Origin: JAFIFT01 sp020051095
GTDB lineage: Bacteria > Pseudomonadota > Gammaproteobacteria > Legionellales > Legionellaceae
Direction: 5' to 3'
Assembly: GCF_964199965.1 (NCBI RefSeq)
Contig: NZ_CAXMZT010000012.1
Location: 1-64,000, forward strand
DNA: 64,000 bases
A model generated the notes under the pieces. The model made no database searches. It was not told the origin of the DNA and saw only the letters and a program-made list of their open reading frames with translations. The position numbers were made by a program, and so were the translations under genes. Positions within the stretch are counted from its first letter, which is position 1. Every line of letters begins with the position of its first letter. Shown here in pieces: positions 16,669 to 25,454 of the stretch.

Positions 16669-17310
16669 ATGTTTATTGATGTCATTACTTTTATGAAAGA
16701 AATCCTAAAACAATCCCCCATCATCCCTGTCATTACCATTGATCATGTTGAAGATGCGTGTATGTTGGCTCAATTATTACACCGTTATGGGTTTAATACC
16801 TTAGAAATCACCCTAAGAACCGCCAACGCATTATCGATTATCAATGTCCTTGCCGAAGAGTTTAGCCATTTAACCATTGGGGCAGGGACGGTGACAGACA
16901 TTGATACCATGGAACAGGTGGTGCAAAGTAAAGCGAAGTTTGCCGTAAGCCCGGGGTTTACGCAATCCATAGCAAGCCTTGCCTCCATGTATTCTCTGCC
17001 TTATCTTCCCGGTGTTGCAACGCCATCAGACGTGATGCAAGCCAAAGCATTTGGGTTAAACTGCCTCAAATTATTTCCTGCCGAAGTGGTTGGCGGAATC
17101 CCTTGGCTTCAATCGATTGCCAGTGTGTTCCCTGAAATTAGCTTCTGCCCAACTGGGGGGATTAGTTTTGATAACGCCGCTCACTATTTAAATCTAAGCA
17201 ACGTTATCAGCATTGGCATGAGTGCTTTGACACCATCCCATCTCATAAAAGCGAAAGACTGGGAAGGCATTGAAGCCATCTTAAAAACGGTTCGGTTAAA
17301 TCATTCATAA
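16669..17310 (+). CDS. eda: KDPG aldolase
   Basis: 213-residue class I aldolase of the KDPG/KHG family, cleaving KDPG to pyruvate and glyceraldehyde-3-phosphate. Catalytic Glu and Arg in LEITLRT and the Schiff-base Lys in LKLFPAEVVGG are present, as are GAGTV, SPGFT and the phosphate-binding CPTGGIS. A start at ATG 16669 adds eight residues before an alternative ATG at 16693; neither has a strong ribosome site. The stop region overlaps the convergent GST gene by 10 bp. It ends the sugar-acid route; it may also serve the Entner-Doudoroff pathway generally. Confidence 0.95.
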   Translation: MFIDVITFMKEILKQSPIIPVITIDHVEDACMLAQLLHRYGFNTLEITLRTANALSIINVLAEEFSHLTIGAGTVTDIDTMEQVVQSKAKFAVSPGFTQSIASLASMYSLPYLPGVATPSDVMQAKAFGLNCLKLFPAEVVGGIPWLQSIASVFPEISFCPTGGISFDNAAHYLNLSNVISIGMSALTPSHLIKAKDWEGIEAILKTVRLNHS

Positions 17311-17918
17311 GCAGCAAGCGCTGCTTTGACTGCTTTTCGCTTGCCGATCTGCTCGTACCATCTTGTCAAACTTGGAAATTGCTTTTTATCAATGCCGCTT
17401 TCATAATAGCGTTGATAACCATAAATCCATGGCCAAATCGCCATATCAGCGATGGTATAGTGTTCTCCACTGATAAATTCATGCGTTGCTAACTGCCGCT
17501 CCATGACGCCCATAATACGCATGCTTTCCTCGGCATAACGTTTTTTTGCATAAGGAACATCTTCTTTTGCAAACTTATGGAAGTGGCCAAACTGCCCAAA
17601 CATCGGTCCAACATGTCCGACTTGAAAATAACACCATGGCATAACCTTAAACTTCTCTGTCAAATCGGTTGGTAAAAACTTGCCGTGCTTTTCTGCTAAA
17701 TACTGTAAAATAGCCACACTCTCAAATAAACTCAACCCCGTTTCTTCATCAACCAACGCAGGTATTTTATTATTGGGAGAGATTTTCAAAAATTCAGGCT
17801 TAAACTGCTCTCCTTCCCGGATGTCGATTATTTTTATCTTATAATCCACACCTAACTCCTCCAATAGAATGGTAGGCTTAAGCCCATTGGGGGTATTAAA
17901 CGAATATAACAGATACAT
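17301..17918 (-). CDS. Glutathione S-transferase family protein
   Basis: 205 residues with an N-terminal thioredoxin-like domain (YSFNTPNGLKPTILLEELG, then NNKIPALVDEETGLSLFESVAILQYLAEKHG with the cis-Pro and the ESxAI glutathione-binding motif) and an all-helical C-terminal domain containing FISGEHYTIADMAIWPW, the N-capping/hydrophobic staple typical of GSTs. The TPNGLK motif resembles the YfcG/YghU Ure2-like (nu) class, which often show disulphide reductase activity. Single gene between eda (convergent overlap) and the threonine aldolase gene 44 bp upstream on the same strand. Substrate unknown. Confidence 0.9.
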   Translation of the reverse strand: MYLLYSFNTPNGLKPTILLEELGVDYKIKIIDIREGEQFKPEFLKISPNNKIPALVDEETGLSLFESVAILQYLAEKHGKFLPTDLTEKFKVMPWCYFQVGHVGPMFGQFGHFHKFAKEDVPYAKKRYAEESMRIMGVMERQLATHEFISGEHYTIADMAIWPWIYGYQRYYESGIDKKQFPSLTRWYEQIGKRKAVKAALAAYE

Positions 17919-17962
17919 ATAGCCTCCCTTCTTTCAAATCCTTTAACGATATTTCAGGATAA

Positions 17963-18997
17963 TTACCCTGACACTTTTGTGTTCAACGCTTCCTTGATGG
18001 CTTTTGCAAATTCATTCACAGCATCTATCGGTGTGGCAAAGTCGGTCATCCAACGAACGATCCCTTGTGCTGAGACCCACGTAGCAAACGGATATTGGCT
18101 TTGCAACGGCGCGATGATTGATTTGGGTAATTGTGCAAAAACGACATTGGTTTCAACTGGCATGACAATGGCAACATCATCTTTCACTAAGGTTGCCAGT
18201 TGTTTGGCCATTTGATTAGCGTGGCTTGCATTTTCTTTCCATAAATCATGACTCAAAAGTGCGATAAATTGAGCTGAAACATAGCGCATTTTGCTACTTA
18301 ATTGCATCATTTGTTTATGGAAGAAAGCGGCACGTTGCTTCATGTGTGGATGAAATAACACGATCGCTTCTGCGCCCATTAATCCATTTTTAGTGCCGCC
18401 AAATGAAAGAATATCAACGCCGCCATTTAAGCAAATTTCACTTAATGAGACATCCAACGCACAGGCCGCATTAGCAAGGCGCGCACCATCGACATGCAAA
18501 TACAGATTATTGCGACTACAAATATCCTTTATCGCTTGTAACTCGTTTAAAGTATAGACCGTTCCCCACTCGGTGCACTGAGAGATGGAAACCACTTTGG
18601 GTTGGATGCGATGTACCATGCGAACATCTTGTAGGCAAGCAAGAATGTTTTCGGGGGTTATTTTACCTTGTATTGTTTCACAGCTTATTAATTTGACACC
18701 ACCGACGGCTTCAGGCGCACCGCACTCATCCACATTCAAATGCGCAGATTTGGGACATATTACCCCCTCATAAGGCTCCAGTAGTGTTTTTAGGCTAATA
18801 ACATTACAAGCCGTGCCTGTTGTAGAAAACAAGACCTCACATTGACCGCCAAAATGTGCTTGTATTAGTTGGCGGGCCTGGGCGGTGAATTCATCCTCCC
18901 CATAGGCTGGTGCATACCCTGTATTGGCATGATTGATGGATGCTAGCACGGAAGGATGGACTGGCGCATTGTTGTCGCTCATAAAAGAATAACTCAT
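17963..18997 (-). CDS. ltaE: Low-specificity L-threonine aldolase
   Basis: 344-residue fold-type I PLP enzyme that cleaves L-threonine or allo-threonine to glycine and acetaldehyde. It is colinear with the Pseudomonas-type LtaE: YGEDEFT near residue 33, TGTACN binding PLP phosphate, SAHLNVDECGAPE, LHVDGARLANA with the PLP-pyridine Asp, and SFGGTKNG with the Schiff-base Lys. The start lies at ATG 18997. Upstream is a ~400-bp region without a gene. Beta-eliminating lyase relatives exist, but the motif set matches LtaE. Confidence 0.88.
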   Translation of the reverse strand: MSYSFMSDNNAPVHPSVLASINHANTGYAPAYGEDEFTAQARQLIQAHFGGQCEVLFSTTGTACNVISLKTLLEPYEGVICPKSAHLNVDECGAPEAVGGVKLISCETIQGKITPENILACLQDVRMVHRIQPKVVSISQCTEWGTVYTLNELQAIKDICSRNNLYLHVDGARLANAACALDVSLSEICLNGGVDILSFGGTKNGLMGAEAIVLFHPHMKQRAAFFHKQMMQLSSKMRYVSAQFIALLSHDLWKENASHANQMAKQLATLVKDDVAIVMPVETNVVFAQLPKSIIAPLQSQYPFATWVSAQGIVRWMTDFATPIDAVNEFAKAIKEALNTKVSG

Positions 18998-19403
18998 TAT
19001 TGTCCCCGTACTGACAAAGTCGCTAAAAAATACCTACGATCATTTAGGCTTAAAGATTTGAATGGTAACATTGATAGGATAATGATGGAAAGCCCGGCAG
19101 TTTTAGACTTTGAACCCAAGGTTCAAGTGGGAGGCGGATGTGTTGGATCAGGCTTCCTACTACGAGGCAGGCTTGCACAACACCAACATCAGGATGCGTC
19201 CCTAGATTTACGTGTTGGTTCATAAATCTGTACTACCGGACCCTAACTAAGTATAGCAAAGTATGATGGATAACGAAATACAAAACATTCTTACCAGGCA
19301 AATAACTACCTGCCCGTGAGCGTGTCCATTTAAACCCGGGCACGGGCACGCTCAAAGGCACGTATTTGTTCAGTGATTATTGTTTAGAGCCATGAAATCT
19401 TTA
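18998..19403. other. Gene-free region with inverted repeats
   Basis: No convincing gene. Around 19113-19134 there is a near-palindrome (ACTTTGAACC / GGTTCAAGT). At 19311-19353 two stems cross: TGCCCGTG with CACGGGCA, and GAGCGTG with CACGCTC, so they are alternatives or a pseudoknot; they lie just downstream of glmU on its strand. An open frame at 18956-19225 has no family features. Confidence 0.5.
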
Positions 19404-20786
19404 CTAAGAATTTTTTTCTTTTTTCTGGGGCCGCTTCCAGCCCATTAGCGTGCGCTGCACAGAAGCACTTAAGGTTAGCGCATCCGGCGGTGCATCTTTG
19501 CGAATGGTACTGCCTGCTCCAATGGTTGCATTCTTTCCCACCGTGACAGGGGCGATGAGTTGTGTGTCGGATCCTATAAATGCACCATCTTCAATAATGG
19601 TTTGATATTTATTCGCACCATCATAATTACACGTAATCGTCCCCGCTCCGATATTGACATTTGAACCAATCATAACATCACCCAAATAACTTAAATGACT
19701 GGCTTTACTGCCATCAGCAAAGGTTGCTTTTTTGGTTTCAACAAAATTACCAATTTTACAATGATTGGCAAGGACTGTACCAGGACGCACCCTGGCAAAT
19801 GGTCCGATTTCATTGGCGTGACCGATCAAAGCCCCTTCAATCACACTGTTGGCATGAATATGGCTATTGTTACCAATTTGACAATCTTTTAAGACACAGT
19901 TTGGACCGATATGCACCCCATCGTCTAGCGTCACTTGGCCTTCGATGACAACATTGACATCGATAAAAACATCTTTGCCATGGGTTAATATGCCTCGCAC
20001 ATCAAACCGGTTGGCATCCGCCAAAGACAAGCCGGCAAGTAGCAACGATTGCGCATGTTCTTTCTGCCATAAGCGTTCTAATTGATGCAATTGCAAGCGA
20101 TTATTGACGCCTAGAATAGAGCTAATTTTATCCGTCACCACCGCCTCAACCGGGCACCCCTCTGCCACAGCCAGCTGGATGATTTCAGTCAAATAATATT
20201 CCCCTTGGGCATTCTTGTTCGACAACTTTGGCAACCATTGTTTTAACGATCGCGCCGGCGCACAACAAATGCCACTGTATATCTCATTAATTTGTTTTTC
20301 GGCAACACCGGCATCCTTTTCTTCAACAATCGCCTGAACGTAACCTTCTTTGTCTCGAATAATCCGTCCCAATCCGCTTGGATCGTCAACTTTTGCCGTT
20401 AATAACACCAGGGGTTCCTTTTTGGCTTGTTCCATGCGGTGAATCAGTTGCTGCAAAATGGCCGCATCAATTAAAGGAACGTCCCCGGAAAGCACTAGGA
20501 CATACGATTTATCATCAATATAAGGTAGCGCTTGCATCACCGCATGGCCCGTTCCTAATTGTTCTGCTTGTTCTACCCAATTAAGTGTATTATCATTGAT
20601 TGCACTGACAATTGTTTGGCTTTGGTGACCAACGATAACATGGACAGCATCAGGGTTTAACAATCGTGCTCGCTCGATAACCCATTGCAACATGGGTTTA
20701 CCAGCAAGCTTTTGTAGAACTTTGACATCATGGGAGTACATGCGCGTGCCTTTGCCGGCAGCGAGAATAACAATTTGTAGTGACAT
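19404..20786 (-). CDS. glmU: Bifunctional UDP-GlcNAc pyrophosphorylase / glucosamine-1-P acetyltransferase
   Basis: 460-residue cytoplasmic enzyme making UDP-GlcNAc for peptidoglycan and LPS. N-terminal nucleotidyltransferase domain begins ILAAGKGTRMYSHDVKVL and contains GTGHAVMQALP and SGDVPLI. The C-terminal left-handed beta-helix of hexapeptide repeats starts near residue 250 and includes RPGTVLANHCKIGNFVETKK and the acetyltransferase motif NIGAGTITCNYDG. Length matches E. coli GlmU (456). Stand-alone gene, followed by the crossing stems described for the adjacent region. In many gammaproteobacteria glmU lies by the atp operon; here it is about 40 kb from it. Confidence 0.98.
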   Translation of the reverse strand: MSLQIVILAAGKGTRMYSHDVKVLQKLAGKPMLQWVIERARLLNPDAVHVIVGHQSQTIVSAINDNTLNWVEQAEQLGTGHAVMQALPYIDDKSYVLVLSGDVPLIDAAILQQLIHRMEQAKKEPLVLLTAKVDDPSGLGRIIRDKEGYVQAIVEEKDAGVAEKQINEIYSGICCAPARSLKQWLPKLSNKNAQGEYYLTEIIQLAVAEGCPVEAVVTDKISSILGVNNRLQLHQLERLWQKEHAQSLLLAGLSLADANRFDVRGILTHGKDVFIDVNVVIEGQVTLDDGVHIGPNCVLKDCQIGNNSHIHANSVIEGALIGHANEIGPFARVRPGTVLANHCKIGNFVETKKATFADGSKASHLSYLGDVMIGSNVNIGAGTITCNYDGANKYQTIIEDGAFIGSDTQLIAPVTVGKNATIGAGSTIRKDAPPDALTLSASVQRTLMGWKRPQKKEKNS

Positions 20787-20898
20787 GTCTTGTAATCCTG
20801 GCCTAAATGGTTAAAAATGGTTCATGATTATTAAGTGTTGTCGCTTATCATACAACGGCTAATGAAATATTCAAAATTGAAGTTAGGGAGTCGCAGAC

Positions 20899-21762
20899 AT
20901 GGAAACGATATATTTTAATTTGGTTAAAAATGGATTGATAAAGTTTGTTCAAGCCATTCACGATAGATCCGTATCAGAAGATTCCGGGTTAGGCGCCTAC
21001 TTACGGAATACAAAATTGTCCGGCGAAAAGAAAGTTAAATTAAATGAACTTATTAGAAAGCTTTATGATTTAAAACACGAGGGCACCGATTTAGAATTGA
21101 AAACGCTCCTAGAAAAGCTTCTATATGACTATGAAGACATACTAATTGCGACTTGCCAGTCTCACAATAAAAGTGAAGGGGTTACTGAACATGCCCTTGA
21201 TAATGGGTTTTCAATAATTACTAGAACTTACCTATTTATCGCAAGGATGGGAATGGAAAATGCTGATTTGTCCAAAGTGTCAGGTGAGTTACCAGCCTCT
21301 GTACTTTCATACTTTTGTTGCAAATATAAAATTGAGCACTTGGTCGAGCAAGTTCTAGCGCGTTATGGGCTTAATGATTCCAGTAATGGCCACCCAAAAT
21401 TATCTGGCGAAAAAGAACGATTATTTGTAGAAGGTTATCTGAGCTGTCAAAATACCATAGATGGTTTAAAAGAAGATTTGCCCGATTACACCGAAAGGGT
21501 TGAGAAGATGGTCTTAGAAAGAATCAAGAATTTACGATCTGGATTAGCCTCTTTATGCTCACAAGCAACCATTGGAACTAAACAAAGCGTTGTTAGCTTT
21601 TCCTTTCTAGGATCATTGGACGTTAAAAGTAGCTACACCCCTGATGAAGGAACCATGAAACTTTATCTCGATGCGGCTGAAATGATGATAACAAAGCACA
21701 TTTCGCTTGATGCGGCATTAAATCCAAAAATTTTATCAACAGAAGTATTAAAAGCACATTGA
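20899..21762 (+). CDS. Helical orphan protein upstream of parC
   Basis: 287 residues, unrecognised, predicted almost wholly alpha-helical and soluble, without signal peptide, membrane segment or catalytic motif. Lys/Glu-rich helices dominate (KKVKLNELIRKLYDLKHEG, ELKTLLEKLLYDYEDIL). Cysteines at FCCKYKI are not arranged as a zinc site. The start ATG follows TTAGGGAGTCGCAGAC. It ends 13 bp before parC, so parC may depend on the same transcript. Composition is like orphan Legionellales proteins; function unknown. Confidence 0.65.
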   Translation: METIYFNLVKNGLIKFVQAIHDRSVSEDSGLGAYLRNTKLSGEKKVKLNELIRKLYDLKHEGTDLELKTLLEKLLYDYEDILIATCQSHNKSEGVTEHALDNGFSIITRTYLFIARMGMENADLSKVSGELPASVLSYFCCKYKIEHLVEQVLARYGLNDSSNGHPKLSGEKERLFVEGYLSCQNTIDGLKEDLPDYTERVEKMVLERIKNLRSGLASLCSQATIGTKQSVVSFSFLGSLDVKSSYTPDEGTMKLYLDAAEMMITKHISLDAALNPKILSTEVLKAH

Positions 21763-21775
21763 ACCAATAGGATTT

Positions 21776-24013
21776 ATGAATAATAGTATCGAAAAACAAC
21801 CCTTAAGCGAGTTTACCGAAAAGGCCTATCTTGACTACGCCATGTATGTCATTTTAGACCGTGCGTTACCCCATATTGCCGATGGTTTAAAGCCAGTCCA
21901 ACGTCGCATTATCTATGCCATGTCCGAGCTAGGTTTAAAATCAACGGCAAAATATAAAAAATCGGCTCGTACTGTCGGGGATGTTCTCGGTAAATTTCAT
22001 CCTCATGGTGATACGGCTTGCTATGAAGCCATGGTATTAATGGCTCAACCGTTCTCCTATCGCTATCCTTTTGTTGATGGGCAAGGTAACTGGGGCTCGC
22101 CCGATGATCCCAAATCTTTTGCTGCCATGCGCTACACCGAAGCCCGCTTATCTGCCTATGCCAATCTCTTGCTGCAAGAATTGCCCATGGGCACCGTTGA
22201 TTGGGTGGATAATTTTGATGGCACTTTGAAAGAGCCTTCTTTGCTTCCAGCAAGGCTGCCAAACGCATTATTAAATGGCGCAACGGGAATTGCCGTTGGT
22301 ATGTCGTCTGATTTGCTGCCGCATAATTTAACCGAAGTGGCCAATGCCTGTATTCACCTATTAAAGCATCCAAACGCCAGTTTGGCTGACATCATGCAAC
22401 ATATTCAAGGGCCCGATTTCCCCACAGGAGCTGAGATCATCAGTTCCCGAAACACGATTACTGAAATATATGAGCAGGGAACAGGCAGCGTCAAGATGCG
22501 CGCTGTTTATAAAAAGGAGCAGTCCAACATTGTGATTACCGAACTGCCCTATCAAGTATCCGGTGCCAAAGTGATTGAGCAAATTGCAGCACAAATGCAA
22601 AGTAAAAAATTGCCGATGGTTGAAGATCTACGCGATGAGTCCGATCATGAAAACCCGACTCGCTTGGTGATTATTCCTCGTTCAAATCGCGTTGATAGCG
22701 ATGGACTAATGTCGCACTTGTTTGCCACCACCGATCTGGAAAAGAATTATCGGGTTAATTTTAATTTAATCGGTTTAGACGGCAAACCTCGTGTTCGAGG
22801 TCTTGTTAACTTACTAACCGAATGGCTAACCTTCCGACTAACCACGGTTCGTAGACGTTTAACTTACCGCTTAGAAAAAGTGCTCGACCGAATTCACGTT
22901 TTAGAAGGCTTATTAACCGCTTATCTCAACATTGATGAAGTCATCGCCATTATCCGTGAAAACGATGAGCCAAAACCCGTATTGATGCAGCGTTTTAATC
23001 TCACCGATCGCCAAACCGAAGCCATTTTAGAAATGAAATTGCGTCATTTAGCAAAATTAGAAGAAATTAAAATCAAAGGCGAGCTGGATGAATTGCACCA
23101 AGAACGGGATTATTTACAATCCGTCTTAGGCGATGAAGGTAAATTAAAAAACTTGGTGAGTGAAGAAATAGCTGCTGACCGAGATGAATTTGGAGATAAA
23201 CGTCGCTCACCCATCGTCGCTAGACAAGAGTCGCAAGCGTTGAGCGAAGCGGCCATTGTTCCCAATGAACCCATGACGGTGATTTTATCGCAAAAAGGCT
23301 GGATTCGTGCAGCCAAAGGTTATGATATGAATGGGGTTGAGTTAAGCTACAAGTCCGGTGATAGCTTCAAAACCCAGTGTAATGCTCGCACGAATCAACC
23401 GGTATTATTTTTTGATAGCGAAGGCAAAGTCTATTCGTTGCCGGGTCATATTTTCCCCTCTGCACGCAGCCAAGGAGAGCCGCTGACTCGATGGCTTAAC
23501 CCATCGGAGGGTCAACACTTTGAATCCATGATCGCTGCGTCCGAATCACAACACCTCTTAATAGCCTCATCGGCGGGTTATGGTTTTATTGCACCGACCC
23601 AGGATTTATTGGTTAAAAACAAAAACGGAAAAGCCTGCTTGCGTTTTGCCGAAGGCGCTCACATATTGCCCCCACATACGGTTGCTGATATTGAGCAAAG
23701 CCTTGTCGCTTGCGCCACAGCGACTGGCCGATTGTTAATTTTCCCAGCAAAAGATCTCCCGATATTAAGCAAAGGGAAAGGCAATAAGCTAATTAATATC
23801 CCGCCTCTTCAAATCAAACAAGGCGAAGATGCTGTCGTTGCCACGGCCATTTTAACCAGCGAAGATGAATTAGTCGTGCATGCAGGCAAACGTCACTTCA
23901 CCATAAAAGGCCAAGATATTGAGGCTTATCAAGGCGAAAGAGGTCGACGAGGTAACCGCCTTCCACGAGGCTTGCAAAACGTCTCGGGTTTATCGGTGGC
24001 AAATCCAAAATAG
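21776..24013 (+). CDS. parC: DNA topoisomerase IV subunit A
   Basis: 745-residue type IIA topoisomerase subunit that decatenates chromosomes together with ParE. The winged-helix domain carries the catalytic Tyr120 in AMRYTEARLSAYA; the coiled-coil/DNA-gate section and a C-terminal beta-pinwheel with weak repeats follow. The quinolone-determining segment reads HPHGDTACYEAM, with Thr at 80 where E. coli has Ser80, and Glu84 retained. Length (745 versus 752) and absence of a GyrA box favour ParC over GyrA. parE is not in the window. Translation starts 13 bp after the upstream orphan gene. Confidence 0.95.
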   Translation: MNNSIEKQPLSEFTEKAYLDYAMYVILDRALPHIADGLKPVQRRIIYAMSELGLKSTAKYKKSARTVGDVLGKFHPHGDTACYEAMVLMAQPFSYRYPFVDGQGNWGSPDDPKSFAAMRYTEARLSAYANLLLQELPMGTVDWVDNFDGTLKEPSLLPARLPNALLNGATGIAVGMSSDLLPHNLTEVANACIHLLKHPNASLADIMQHIQGPDFPTGAEIISSRNTITEIYEQGTGSVKMRAVYKKEQSNIVITELPYQVSGAKVIEQIAAQMQSKKLPMVEDLRDESDHENPTRLVIIPRSNRVDSDGLMSHLFATTDLEKNYRVNFNLIGLDGKPRVRGLVNLLTEWLTFRLTTVRRRLTYRLEKVLDRIHVLEGLLTAYLNIDEVIAIIRENDEPKPVLMQRFNLTDRQTEAILEMKLRHLAKLEEIKIKGELDELHQERDYLQSVLGDEGKLKNLVSEEIAADRDEFGDKRRSPIVARQESQALSEAAIVPNEPMTVILSQKGWIRAAKGYDMNGVELSYKSGDSFKTQCNARTNQPVLFFDSEGKVYSLPGHIFPSARSQGEPLTRWLNPSEGQHFESMIAASESQHLLIASSAGYGFIAPTQDLLVKNKNGKACLRFAEGAHILPPHTVADIEQSLVACATATGRLLIFPAKDLPILSKGKGNKLINIPPLQIKQGEDAVVATAILTSEDELVVHAGKRHFTIKGQDIEAYQGERGRRGNRLPRGLQNVSGLSVANPK

Positions 24014-24045
24014 CCATCGTTCCTATGGGTTACCTCCCCCATTAT

Positions 24046-24150
24046 GCCCTGTATCTTGGTCACATCTCATTGGAACGCCATATTTTTCTTCCGACCTGAA
24101 CTCAAATCTGACGTTTCCCCGTAATTTCTATATTTGTGTAGAAGAGTCAG
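24046..24150. repeat. Palindromic MITE-like element, family A, copy 2 (internally deleted)
   Basis: Read on the minus strand from 24150 it matches copy 1 at 1342-1519: CTGACTCTTCTACAC, then CGGGGAAACGTCAGATTTG, CAGGTCGG and, after a gap, GTGACCAAGATACAGG versus GTGACCAAGAGACAGG. About 70 bp including the central hairpin of copy 1 are missing. It lies 32 bp after the parC stop in a 318-bp region (24014-24331) that otherwise holds only the terminator at 24284-24308. Confidence 0.8.
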
Positions 24151-24283
24151 ATTACGCCTGCGGCTAATGTGGGGGCTAGATTCTTTTCGTGCCTGTGCCC
24201 GGCTTTTAATGATGTCATCATATATCAACAATTAAAAATCCATGTTTGGGATAAAGTAATTATTGAAAGTTTGCACCAAAAAA

Positions 24284-24308
24284 AAGGTCGGGGTGGAAGC
24301 CCGACCTT
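24284..24308 (-). terminator. Terminator of the OTU-like gene
   Basis: Perfect 9-bp stem AAGGTCGGG / CCCGACCTT with a 7-nt loop. On the minus strand it is followed by a run of eight or so U residues, the classic intrinsic-terminator layout, for the gene ending at 24332. Confidence 0.85.
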
Positions 24309-24331
24309 AAAAAATATCAATGGTACCGGAA

Positions 24332-25282
24332 TTATACCATTGAAGGAGATGAAGGGGTTGTTTCAACTTCTGCTGCAAATAAGTCTTCTCGTGTGGTCAT
24401 CCCAAAACTGATCATCATCGCAGCGACGTTGATTAAAAGCGTTTTAAATTCGGTAGTGGATTCAACAAATGCTTGCTGCCATGTCACGGTATCTGCAGCG
24501 CTTGTATAAAGTTGAAGCAAGTCATTATAGGTTAAACTGCCATCGTCGAGCATATTTGCTAACCAATTGCTATTTTCTGAATTGGCTTGCTCAATTCGGC
24601 TTAATAATGATTGTACTTGCGTCACCACGGTATCATCATGAAATTGATCAACAGGCAACGAATGGCTCACATTAGAAATCGAATGTAAAGGTCGGAATGC
24701 TTCCTTATTTTTTACCCTCGGACTAAATCGTCCCTCTTTTTCATCGAGATGAACTGTTTCACAGCCGTGCCCATAAGTTACTTTTGCAGGAAGCGATGCA
24801 TTTTTTTCTGTCTGGTGGACCACTAGGGTCATATTCAATAAGTTGGCTAAAGCCGATAATCCAGCTTTATCAATCGGTGTGCCCGCTTTTCTCAATTCTG
24901 TTGGCTTTATAATTTCGCCTTGTTGATAAAAAGCGGGAAGATATTGCACCAAATTTTGGCTCATGGCATCAACCATCAATTGTCTCAACACCCAGGTAAT
25001 TTCGAGTGCTGTTCTTGACGCTTTTTGAGGCGTGCTGGTCATTAGTTCAAGGGTTTCAATGGCCGTGGCATGGGCGGCATTGGGGACACTTTCAGGAAAG
25101 TGCTGATTCAATTTATCAATTAATAATTCGGCTGCCGCTTTATTTTCAAATTTGCGTGAAACACAACGATCAACAAGGGTTAAAGCCAATGCGCGAACAA
25201 AACCATCTTGACGAAAGCTAGCGTCAAGGGTGATTTCACTCTTTTGGCCTAAACTTGGTGGATGAAAGAATCGTGTTGCCAT
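24332..25282 (-). CDS. Orphan, OTU-like fold without the catalytic residues
   Basis: 316 residues, soluble. The order of segments recalls an OTU cysteine-protease domain: QDGFVRALALTLVD near residue 26-39 (OTU enzymes have DGNCLFRALA), a helix VLRQLMVDAMSQNLVQYLPAF (LR...YL..N), SALANLLNMTLVVHQ (the E-x-x-ALA-x-x-L-x-x-x-I-x-V strand) and ETVHLDEKEGRFSPRV, where the catalytic His-aromatic pair would be expected. Both the Cys (NC is absent in DGF) and the His (GRF) are missing, so if the fold is right this is a pseudoenzyme. The C-terminal ~110 residues are helical with a hydrophobic stretch near FKTLLINVAAMMISFGM. Assignment by eye only; it could be an unrelated orphan. Confidence 0.6.
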   Translation of the reverse strand: MATRFFHPPSLGQKSEITLDASFRQDGFVRALALTLVDRCVSRKFENKAAAELLIDKLNQHFPESVPNAAHATAIETLELMTSTPQKASRTALEITWVLRQLMVDAMSQNLVQYLPAFYQQGEIIKPTELRKAGTPIDKAGLSALANLLNMTLVVHQTEKNASLPAKVTYGHGCETVHLDEKEGRFSPRVKNKEAFRPLHSISNVSHSLPVDQFHDDTVVTQVQSLLSRIEQANSENSNWLANMLDDGSLTYNDLLQLYTSAADTVTWQQAFVESTTEFKTLLINVAAMMISFGMTTREDLFAAEVETTPSSPSMV

Positions 25283-25454
25283 CGAATCATGCTCACTTTA
25301 TCTATATGTACACTTATAGTGTAACTCGGTTAAATTAAGGAAATATTAAGCCTTATAAGAAAATTATAGTGGATATTTTTTGTTTTTTCTGGCTCCGATA
25401 GAGCCAGGCATGCTCAATAGCCACTCAAATCATATAGATAATAGAAAAAAATAG

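Noticed and set aside
18956..19225. 89-codon plus-strand frame in the ltaE-glmU gap
   Set aside because: It overlaps the ltaE start, has no ribosome site and low-complexity Gly-rich content without family resemblance.
24169..24411. 80-codon frame over the OTU-like gene terminator
   Set aside because: It crosses the terminator stem and runs antisense into a better supported gene.
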